Positions 1 to 6,596 of a stretch of DNA of 64,000 bases are shown piece by piece. The stretch comes from Paraburkholderia tropica (GTDB taxonomy: Bacteria > Pseudomonadota > Gammaproteobacteria > Burkholderiales > Burkholderiaceae): the NCBI RefSeq assembly GCF_900109265.1, contig NZ_FNZM01000004.1, positions 186,001 to 250,000 of the forward strand, given 5' to 3'. The notes below the pieces were generated by a model that ran no database searches, was not told where the DNA came from, and saw only the letters and a list, made by a program, of their open reading frames with translations. Within the stretch, counting starts at the first letter, position 1. Every line of letters begins with the position of its first letter. The position numbers were made by a program, and so were the translations under genes.

Positions 1-1477
1 TCGCATTGACGAAACCCGCCGCCTTGCCGTTGGTCGCGTTGATGCGCGCGATCAGCGCGGCCCACAGCGGCGCGACCGCGCTCGTGCCGCCCACCACCGT
101 ATCCGCGCCGCCGATGTGCACGGCATAACCGCTGGCCGGATCGGCGTCGCCGGCCACGTCGGGCACGCCGCGCCGCACCAGCGCGCCCGCGCCGCCGCCG
201 CTGCGCACGACGCGCAAACCCTTCTGCCAAGCGGGCAGCGCGAAGGTGGCGCTGACGCCGCCGCCGGTCGCGCCGTCGCCCTGCGCGGCGGCGCTGCCCC
301 AGACGGACTCGCGCGTGATCTGGCCGTTTGCGGCCGTGACGTGCGTGCCGCCGCAGCCGAGCGCGTACGGGCTCGACGCCGGGAAATCGACGTGATCGGC
401 GCCGTCGGTCAGGCCATCCGACGAGCCGCTGTCGCCCGATGCCGCGCACACCGTCACGCCCAGCGCGACGGCGGTTTGCAGCGCGTCGTTCAGCGCGCTG
501 AGCGTCTGCTGCGACCACGCCGATTCGGGCGCGCCCCAGCTGATCGAAATGACCGTGGGCTTGCGCTGGCTGTCGTGCAGCGCCGCGCTCACCGCGTCGA
601 CGAAACCGGCTTCGCTGTTGGGCGCGAAGTACACCGCGATCAGCGCGGCCGGCGCGAGCGCGCCCACGATCTCGACGTCGAGCGTCACTTCGCCGTCCGG
701 GCCGTTCGCGTCGCCGGTCGGCGCGTTCTTCGCCTGATCGACGGACACCGCTTCCACCTTCGGCATGGCCACGCCGAGCGCGCTGAAATAGGCCTTGAGG
801 TCGGACTCCGTGTAGCCGCCGCCCATTTCGATCAGCGCGACGCACTGGCCTTTGCCGTCGCCGGCGGGGAAATCGTAGAGGCTCGCGAGTTCGAGCGGCG
901 TGAACGAGCGATTCACGGCGCGCGCGGCGCGGATGGGCGCGTGGATCGGGTTATCGTTCTGGCCGCCTTGCGTCGAATCGATGCGAAAGTGCGGCCGCAC
1001 CTTCGCGCGATTGTCGAGCCCGACCACGGCGGTGACGATCTCGTGCATGTCGTCGGGCAGATGCACCGGGCCGTTCGGTTGGCGATAGTGCTGCTTGAGC
1101 GTGCCGACCTGATGCTCGAAGCGCTGCAAATCGACGCCGAACGCCGCGTTGTATTGCTGCACGGTGCCCGAGAGCACCACGCGCCGCGCGCCCGCGTCGG
1201 CGCTCACGACACTCAGGCCATGCGCCTTCGCGAAGGTCTCGACGCTTTGAATATCGGCCTGCGACGCGCCGAAGCGCTTCTCGTAGTCCGCGCGCGAAAC
1301 GGGCTGCGCGCCCGCCGCGCCCGAAGCGATCTTGTCGACCAGTTCGGTGAACGCGGCCTGCGCCTGGCGCCGCAAGATGAGGACGATGTCGAAATGCTCC
1401 GCGGGATCGCAAGCGCCGACGCATTGCGCGCCGGTCGGCGCCGGATGATCGCTGCCTGCCACGGGATGACGGGTCAT
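1..1477 (-). CDS. S53 family serine-carboxyl peptidase (sedolisin/kumamolisin type), C-terminus cut by window edge
   Basis: Secreted acid-acting endopeptidase of the sedolisin family. The reverse strand reads open from an ATG at 1477, preceded by AGGAGA, to base 1, giving 492 residues. The first roughly 150 residues resemble the pro-kumamolisin activation domain. All catalytic residues can be located: Glu263 and Asp267 in GEVTLDVE, the oxyanion Asp349 in SGDSGS, and the nucleophile Ser466 in GGTSAVAPLW. The family is about 530-600 residues long, so only the C-terminal end with its calcium site is missing, outside the window. No classical signal peptide is visible at the N-terminus, which is common for the cytosol-exported members. 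The family call is firm; the substrate is unknown. Confidence 0.93.
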   Translation of the reverse strand, partial: MTRHPVAGSDHPAPTGAQCVGACDPAEHFDIVLILRRQAQAAFTELVDKIASGAAGAQPVSRADYEKRFGASQADIQSVETFAKAHGLSVVSADAGARRVVLSGTVQQYNAAFGVDLQRFEHQVGTLKQHYRQPNGPVHLPDDMHEIVTAVVGLDNRAKVRPHFRIDSTQGGQNDNPIHAPIRAARAVNRSFTPLELASLYDFPAGDGKGQCVALIEMGGGYTESDLKAYFSALGVAMPKVEAVSVDQAKNAPTGDANGPDGEVTLDVEIVGALAPAALIAVYFAPNSEAGFVDAVSAALHDSQRKPTVISISWGAPESAWSQQTLSALNDALQTAVALGVTVCAASGDSGSSDGLTDGADHVDFPASSPYALGCGGTHVTAANGQITRESVWGSAAAQGDGATGGGVSATFALPAWQKGLRVVRSGGGAGALVRRGVPDVAGDADPASGYAVHIGGADTVVGGTSAVAPLWAALIARINATNGKAAGFVNA

Positions 1478-1876
1478 GAACGGCTCTCCTGTTTTCGTCG
1501 TGAATCTCGGTCGTGCGTCTCTCCACGCTATGAAAGACCCATGGCCGGGTGATCGGGTTCCGCGCAACAGCGGCGCGTCGCGCGCCTTCATTCATCGCGC
1601 ATGAATACGCACGTATTCGACGAGCATGCACTCGCCTGGCGTCATCCGACGCGCGGGCGAATCTTTGCGAATCGACGTCAGCCGCACGCACGAAGCCACG
1701 CTGAGCCAGGCCGCTCGGCGAGCGCATTCGGCATGCCCACGCGCCCGGTCTCCACTTTGCCGCCCCCGGCCTTTCATATCCATTCCGTTATACCCGCAAT
1801 AAGGGACACAAATATTTCCCTTATATTTGGCTCGCGAACATGGTGCAAACACGACTTGCCCTTCACCGGAGAATTC
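1478..1876. other. Intergenic region between divergent peptidase and BMP genes
   Basis: This 399-bp gap separates two divergently transcribed genes and should hold both promoters. Open frames crossing it are Arg/His-rich shadows without ribosome binding sites. The only clear structure is the inverted repeat at 1799-1824, listed separately. The last 80 bp before the BMP gene are distinctly AT-richer than the surroundings. Confidence 0.6.
1799..1824. promoter_or_regulatory. 8-bp inverted repeat upstream of the BMP gene
   Basis: ATAAGGGA (1799-1806) and TCCCTTAT (1817-1824) are perfect complements separated by 10 AT-rich bases. The right arm ends 52 bases before the ATG at 1877. Position and symmetry suggest an operator or a leader hairpin; no U-run follows, so a terminator is unlikely. 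Confidence 0.45.
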
Positions 1877-2977
1877 ATGAAAGTCCGCCTGCCCCGCGCG
1901 CGCCGCGTTTGCGCACCGCTCCTTGCCGCCCTGTTCGCCGCCCTCACGAGCGGCATCGGACACGCCGCCACCGCGCCGATGGGCGTGGCCTTCGTCTACC
2001 TCGGCAACCCCGGCGATGCAGGCTGGACCTACGCGCACGAACAGGGCGTGAAAGCCGTCGAAGCGCAGTACGGCGACAAGATCAAGGTGACGCGCGTCGA
2101 AGACGTGCCCGAATCGGCCGACTCCGAGCGCGTGTTCCGCGACCTCGCCGCGAAAGGCAACAAGATCATCGTCGGCTCGAGTTTCGGCTTCCAGGACTTC
2201 GAGCTCAAAGTGGCGAAGGACTATCCCGACACCGTGTTCATGCACGCGACGGGCTACAAGAAAGCGCCGAACTTCGCGACCTATGACGTGCGCACGTATC
2301 AGAGCGCGTACCTCGCGGGCGTGGTGGCGGGCTACACGACGAAGTCCAACACGCTCGGTTTCGTCGGCTCGGTGCCGGTGCCCGAAGTCGTGCGCAATAT
2401 CGACGCATTCACGATGGGCGCGCGTTCGGTGAACCCGAAGGTTCGCACCAAGGTTATCTGGATCAATAGCTGGTTCGATCCGGGCAAGGAAAAGCAGGCC
2501 GCCGAAACGCTGATCGGCCAGGGCGCCGACGTGCTGATCCAGAACACCGACTCCACGGCAACGATGCAAACCGCCGAGCAGAAGAAAGTGCACGCATTCG
2601 GCTGGGATTCGGACATGAAGAAGTTCGGCCCGAACGCCCAGCTCGGCGCGTGCGTGAGCTACTGGGGCGTCTATTACTCGCATCTGATCCAGCAGGTGAT
2701 GTCGGGTACGTGGACCAACGCGCCGGTCTGGTGGGGCCTCAAGGAAAAGGCCATCGATCTCGCCGATATCAACACGCAGGCCGTTTCGCCGACCGCGCAA
2801 AAGGCGCTGGCCGAGAAGCGCGATGCGATCGTCGCGGGTAAATTCGATCCGTTCGCCGGTCCGATCAAGGACCAGTCGGGCGCGATTCGCGTGGCCGCGG
2901 GCAAGGCGCTGTCGGACACCGATCTGCTGCGCCTGAACTGGTTCGTGGAAGGCGTGGACGGCACGGTGCCGAAGTAA
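1877..2977 (+). CDS. BMP family ABC transporter substrate-binding protein (purine/nucleoside type)
   Basis: Periplasmic solute-binding protein of the basic membrane protein/PnrA family, whose characterised members bind purine nucleosides or purines. It has 366 residues. Residues 1-31 form a signal peptide ending in GHAA, followed by the family N-terminus GVAFVYLGNPGDAGWTY. No lipobox cysteine is present. The ATG at 1877 has GGAGAA seven bases upstream; in-frame sequence upstream of it does not look coded. No permease or ATPase genes flank it, so it must work with a transporter encoded elsewhere. A strong terminator closes it and a nucleoside deaminase gene follows, consistent with purine use (inference). 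Confidence 0.92.
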   Translation: MKVRLPRARRVCAPLLAALFAALTSGIGHAATAPMGVAFVYLGNPGDAGWTYAHEQGVKAVEAQYGDKIKVTRVEDVPESADSERVFRDLAAKGNKIIVGSSFGFQDFELKVAKDYPDTVFMHATGYKKAPNFATYDVRTYQSAYLAGVVAGYTTKSNTLGFVGSVPVPEVVRNIDAFTMGARSVNPKVRTKVIWINSWFDPGKEKQAAETLIGQGADVLIQNTDSTATMQTAEQKKVHAFGWDSDMKKFGPNAQLGACVSYWGVYYSHLIQQVMSGTWTNAPVWWGLKEKAIDLADINTQAVSPTAQKALAEKRDAIVAGKFDPFAGPIKDQSGAIRVAAGKALSDTDLLRLNWFVEGVDGTVPK

Positions 2978-2994
2978 GCGCGCAATTTATAAAA

Positions 2995-3029
2995 TGCAGA
3001 AAAGGCCTGAAAATCAGGCCTTTTCTGCA
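2995..3029 (+). terminator. Perfect 16-bp hairpin downstream of BMP gene
   Basis: The arms 2995-3010 and 3014-3029 are perfect complements around an AAA loop, with AAAAGG/CCTTTT ends giving a run of T. It lies 18 bases after the BMP stop and 22 bases before the deaminase ATG, so the two genes are probably separate transcripts or linked by partial read-through. Confidence 0.85.
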
Positions 3030-3051
3030 ATCAAGACGGAGACACGCAGCG

Positions 3052-3576
3052 ATGAACCCGATCCATCAATCGTCCACTGCGCCGCCACGCACCGCGCCGA
3101 CGCACGAACAGATCGTGCGCCATCTGCGGCGTTCGGCGGCCGTGGGCGAACGGGCCGCGTCGTTCGGCCACCATCCGTTCGGCGCGATCCTCGTCGGCCC
3201 CGATCACGAAACCGTGCTGATCGAGCAAGGCAACGTCGACACCGTGAATCACGCGGAATCCGTGCTCGCGCGCATTGCCGCGATGAATTTCAGCGGCGAG
3301 TATTTATGGGCGTGCACGCTCTACACCTCGGTCGAACCGTGCTGCATGTGCGCGGGCACGGCCTACTGGGCCAATATCGGCCGCGTGGTGTTCGGCATGA
3401 CCGAAGCGCGTTTGCTGGAGGCGACCGGCAATCACGCCGAGAATCCGACGATGAGCGTCGCGTCGCGCTATGTGTTCGATCACTGCCAGAAGCCCGTCGA
3501 ACTGATCGGCCCCGTAGCCGATGTGGAGGACGACGTGATGCGTGTGCAGCGCGCGTTCTGGCAGGCGCGCGCCTGA
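3052..3576 (+). CDS. Nucleoside deaminase (cytidine deaminase-like fold)
   Basis: Zinc-dependent deaminase of 174 residues, similar to guanine/adenosine-type and tRNA-type deaminases. The zinc site is complete: His67-Ala-Glu69 (HAE, with the proton-shuttle Glu) and Pro96-Cys97-x-x-Cys100. Core sequence between them is typical of the family. The ATG at 3052 starts soon after the upstream terminator. The true substrate (guanine, adenosine, cytosine or an analogue) cannot be read from sequence. The neighbouring purine-type binding protein makes purine salvage attractive, but this is inference. Confidence 0.87.
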   Translation: MNPIHQSSTAPPRTAPTHEQIVRHLRRSAAVGERAASFGHHPFGAILVGPDHETVLIEQGNVDTVNHAESVLARIAAMNFSGEYLWACTLYTSVEPCCMCAGTAYWANIGRVVFGMTEARLLEATGNHAENPTMSVASRYVFDHCQKPVELIGPVADVEDDVMRVQRAFWQARA

Positions 3577-3593
3577 ATGGGCGAATCCAGCGT

Positions 3594-3630
3594 GAAAACG
3601 CATGGCACGCCTCACGCGCCATGCGTTTTC
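3594..3630. terminator. Bidirectional terminator between deaminase gene and galU
   Basis: A 13-bp perfect stem (3594-3606 with 3618-3630) bears AAAA on one side and TTTTC on the other. It sits between the convergent stops at 3576 and 3647 and can serve both genes. Confidence 0.85.
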
Positions 3631-3646
3631 TGAACCGATTGCCGGA

Positions 3647-4537
3647 TTACGCCGCCGCAGCCAGCGCTTGCGGCAGATGGTTCTGCAAATAGGCCTCGAA
3701 TTCGTCCTTCACCTCAGGGTGACGCAGCGCGAATTCCACCGTGGCCTTCAGATAACCGAGCTTGCTGCCGCAATCGAAACGCGTGCCCATATAGCGGTAC
3801 GCGAGCACCTGCTCCTCGGTCAGCAGCGATTGCAGACCGTCGGTGAGTTGCAGTTCGCCGCCCGCGCCCGGCTTGAGCGCACGCAGATGATCGAAGATCG
3901 TCGGCATCAGCACGTAGCGGCCCACCACGCCGAGATTCGACGGCGCGACTTCCGGCGCCGGCTTTTCGACGATGCCCGAGAGCTTGAACACGTCCTCTTC
4001 CCACTCGCGGCCGTCGACCACGCCATATTGCGCGGTGTGCTCGCGCGGAATGGCTTCCACGCCGACCACCGAGCTGTGATAGTGGTTGAAGGTGTTGACG
4101 AGCTGCTTCATCACCGGCGTGGGGCTGTACAGCAGGTCGTCGGCGAGAATCACCGCAAACGGGCTGCCACCCACGAGCTTTTCGGCGCACAGCACCGCGT
4201 GGCCGAGACCGAGCGCTTCGGCCTGACGCACGTAAAAGCAGTCCACGTTACTGGGTTTGATGCTGCGAACAAGATCGAGCAGCTTTTGTTTGTTGCGGGC
4301 TTCGAGTTCAGCCTCGATCTCGTACGATTTGTCGAAGTGATCCTCGATTGCGCGCTTGCTGCGCCCGGTCACGAAAATCATCTCGGTGATTCCCGCAGCG
4401 ATCGCCTCTTCCACCGCATATTGAATGAGCGGCTTGTCGACGATCGGCAGCATTTCCTTCGGGCTGGCCTTGGTGGCAGGCAAGAAGCGCGTACCGAGGC
4501 CCGCAACAGGAAATACCGCTTTGGTAACTTTCAGCAT
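3647..4537 (-). CDS. galU: UTP--glucose-1-phosphate uridylyltransferase (GalU; BceT position of the cepacian locus)
   Basis: Makes UDP-glucose from UTP and glucose-1-phosphate in the cytoplasm. UDP-glucose feeds both the priming transferase BceB and the dehydrogenase BceC. It has 296 residues, the normal GalU length, with the nucleotide-binding [17 protein letters not shown] near residues 13-29 and [13 protein letters not shown] after it. The start [13 protein letters not shown] at 4537 matches family N-termini and has GGGA about nine bases upstream. In-frame codons further upstream (4546, 4588) are possible but less likely. The gene is single, read away from bceS, at the far end of the exopolysaccharide locus, where the published bce-II cluster carries bceT. 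Confidence 0.95.
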   Translation of the reverse strand: MLKVTKAVFPVAGLGTRFLPATKASPKEMLPIVDKPLIQYAVEEAIAAGITEMIFVTGRSKRAIEDHFDKSYEIEAELEARNKQKLLDLVRSIKPSNVDCFYVRQAEALGLGHAVLCAEKLVGGSPFAVILADDLLYSPTPVMKQLVNTFNHYHSSVVGVEAIPREHTAQYGVVDGREWEEDVFKLSGIVEKPAPEVAPSNLGVVGRYVLMPTIFDHLRALKPGAGGELQLTDGLQSLLTEEQVLAYRYMGTRFDCGSKLGYLKATVEFALRHPEVKDEFEAYLQNHLPQALAAAA

Positions 4538-4895
4538 GATGTCCATTCCCAGTTCGATCGTTTGAGTAACGGTCTCGCAGCAAGGCAAGCCGGCATCCCC
4601 GAGTGTTCTGTCACAGCAACTTTTTTATATTGAAAGATATCGGCCCGTCTTTTTTGCGGAAAAATAAAAAGACAAAAATCCGAATTAAATCTGACGCGGA
4701 CTCAATGCTGCCGACTTATCGTCGGCTTATCGCCGATTTACCGCGGTTTCGCGGAAATTATTACCATGCGATGCGAATAACCGGCATGAATTTCCGGATC
4801 GGCTTATCGGCGAGTGGCGCTGTGCCAGAGCGACTGCGCGAAGCGTGGCGCAATGACACGAAATGGCACGAATGGCACAACGATGCCCGCGCAGT
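4538..4895. other. AT-rich intergenic region upstream of galU
   Basis: This 358-bp stretch holds the galU promoter side and the three YCGRCTTATCGNCG motif copies listed separately. A 158-residue plus-strand frame crosses it and the small gene next to it, but its composition looks random. Base composition is clearly lower in GC than the flanking genes. Confidence 0.55.
4711..4812. repeat. Three copies of a 14-bp motif YCGRCTTATCGNCG
   Basis: Copies lie at 4711-4724 (CCGACTTATCGTCG), 4722-4735 (TCGGCTTATCGCCG) and 4799-4812 (TCGGCTTATCGGCG). The first two share their inner arm, so CCGAC-TTATC-GTCGG and TCGGC-TTATC-GCCGA are overlapping perfect inverted repeats with the same loop. They stand 170-275 bases upstream of galU. 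They could be binding sites for a regulator or overlapping RNA hairpins. Confidence 0.6.
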
Positions 4896-5039
4896 TTACT
4901 CCGCTTCGTCGGCGGGCGGCAATCGTGCCGATTGCGTGCGCGAGCGCCGGATAGGCTCATTGCGCAGCGCCTCCCGATACGCCGACACCGCGACGAGTAT
5001 CAACAGCACGGCAATGCCGGCCAGTAAATGCAGGTTCAT
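4896..5039 (-). CDS. Small single-pass membrane protein, 47 residues
   Basis: The reverse strand encodes a 47-residue protein from an ATG at 5039 with GGAG six bases upstream. It begins MNLHLLAGIAVLLILVAVSA, a single hydrophobic segment of about 17 residues. A charged tail follows (YREALRNEPIRRSRTQ) and it ends in PPADEAE. Net charge changes from basic to acidic along the tail. It lies between galU and bceS and reads in the same direction as galU. I do not recognise a family. The ribosome binding site, membrane segment and sensible codon use support a real gene, but it is short, so confidence is moderate. Confidence 0.55.
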   Translation of the reverse strand: MNLHLLAGIAVLLILVAVSAYREALRNEPIRRSRTQSARLPPADEAE

Positions 5040-5287
5040 CGAAATCTCCAGCGACCATAGGCGATCCCCTTCACGCTAGCATTTCAAATTGCGCAAATAA
5101 ATCGCTTTAAGGTTACAAGGTTTTATTTCCTGATTTCGACGCAACCGGCATTAATTCACCGTCCGCTTTCCCTCATTTCTCCCAATTTCCAGGAATACGC
5201 CAGGAATACTTTTCGAAAAACTTTTGCATAATTTCGTCGCGCGGGCCGCCTAAGATCGCGAAGTACCCTGGACTCCCTGTGCATACG

Positions 5288-6448
5288 ATGAGCGATCCCG
5301 CACTCGAAACCGTTCTGCCGCCAGCATCCGCCATGCCCGCCGCCGCGCGGCCCGCAGCCGCCGTCGTCGCCGGCGATCATCTGATCGACGCGCTGCGCGG
5401 CTTCGCCGCCCTGCTCGTGGCCTATTTCCACTGCCGCCAGGTCACCTGGATCGGCATGGGCGCATTCCACCAGACCCACGCGAGCCTCGCGAGCCCCGGC
5501 ACGATCGCCGCGTGGCTCACGCTGCCGGTGGCGTGGGGATCGGCGGGCGTGCCGATCTTCTTCGTCATCAGCGGCTATTGCATTCACCGCAGCGGCGCCG
5601 CGCGCCTGCTCGCGAATCCCGGCTTCCAGCTCGATGCGAAGCAATTCTGGCTGCGCCGTTTCGTGCGGATCTATCCGGTGCTGCTCGCGGCGCTCGCGCT
5701 CACCTTCGTCGCCGATTCGATCAGCCTGACGATGACGCCCGTGAGCCACAAGATTCTTGACATCGGCCCGCAGGCCTTTCTCGTCAATCTGTTCTCGCTG
5801 CAAGGCGTGGCGGGCAAGACCTACGGCTCGAATGGCGCGCTCTGGACGCTCTCGCTCGAAGTGCAGTTCTATCTGCTCTACCCGTTGCTGTTCGCCGCGC
5901 GCCGCCGCTTCGGCTTCAATGCGGTGCTCGCCGCGGTCGCCGCCATCAACGTGATGTCGGCGCTCACGCTCGCGCCGCACGACATCGTGTTCTTCACGTC
6001 CTACTGGTTCTCGTGGATGCTCGGCGCGTGGATCGCCGAAGCGCGTTTGCGCGGCTCCGAGGGTTTTCGCTTCGCCTGGCCCGCTGCCGCCGTGTTCGCG
6101 GTCGCGGGCTGCGCCGCGTTCCACTTCGGCCAGTACGGCGCGTTTCAGCTCTGGGCCTGCGCGTTCGCCTGCTATCTCGTCAAGGCGCTCGCGCGCCCGC
6201 TGGCGAGCGGCGGCGTGCTGCTACCGCTGTTCTCGAAGCTCGGCGAATTCAGCTATTCGCTGTATCTGATACACCTGCCGCTGTTCGTGCTGCTCGGCTC
6301 GCTGCTGTTCCGCTCGGAACTGCAAACGTCGATCTGGCCGTCGTTCGGCTTCACGCTCGCGGTGCTGCCGGTCGCGTGGGTGTTTTATCGACTCTTCGAA
6401 CGCCCCGCGCTCAATGTGGCGGCGCGGCTGCGCAAGCGCGCGGTGTGA
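5288..6448 (+). CDS. bceS: Acyltransferase 3 family membrane protein (BceS-like)
   Basis: Integral-membrane O-acyltransferase of the acyltransferase 3 (PF01757) family, expected to acetylate the exopolysaccharide repeat unit. It has 386 residues from the ATG at 5288; a GTG three codons upstream (5279) is an alternative and neither has a strong ribosome binding site. After a 35-residue Ala/Pro-rich head comes the family start DALRGFAALLVAYFHCRQ, with the conserved His in the first membrane segment. About ten hydrophobic segments follow, with FFVISGYCIHRSG in the second and FSYSLYLIHLPLF near the C-terminus. The position between bceR and galU matches bceS. Substrate assignment is by synteny. 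Confidence 0.87.
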   Translation: MSDPALETVLPPASAMPAAARPAAAVVAGDHLIDALRGFAALLVAYFHCRQVTWIGMGAFHQTHASLASPGTIAAWLTLPVAWGSAGVPIFFVISGYCIHRSGAARLLANPGFQLDAKQFWLRRFVRIYPVLLAALALTFVADSISLTMTPVSHKILDIGPQAFLVNLFSLQGVAGKTYGSNGALWTLSLEVQFYLLYPLLFAARRRFGFNAVLAAVAAINVMSALTLAPHDIVFFTSYWFSWMLGAWIAEARLRGSEGFRFAWPAAAVFAVAGCAAFHFGQYGAFQLWACAFACYLVKALARPLASGGVLLPLFSKLGEFSYSLYLIHLPLFVLLGSLLFRSELQTSIWPSFGFTLAVLPVAWVFYRLFERPALNVAARLRKRAV

Positions 6449-6478
6449 TTCAAGCGCTTCACATCTCGCCATGAAGCA

Positions 6479-6508
6479 AGGGGCCGCATAGGCGGCCCCT
6501 TTCTTTTG
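6479..6508. terminator. Terminator between convergent bceS and bceR
   Basis: A perfect 9-bp GC-rich stem (6479-6487 with 6492-6500) with loop ATAG is followed on the plus strand by TTTCTTTT. It ends bceS. The opposite-strand bceR ends at 6597, roughly 90 bases before it, and may also use it. Confidence 0.85.
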
Positions 6509-6596
6509 CTCCTCCCACCTGTGCAGGCCGAAGCGTCCTCCCTGAATCTGCGTGCCGTCTTCCGGTCGATGCGCCGGCTATGTCCGCTGCGTCTGC

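Noticed and set aside
4603-5079. 158-codon plus-strand frame between galU and bceS
   Set aside because: Composition looks random and it conflicts with the 47-residue minus-strand frame, which has a ribosome binding site and a membrane segment.
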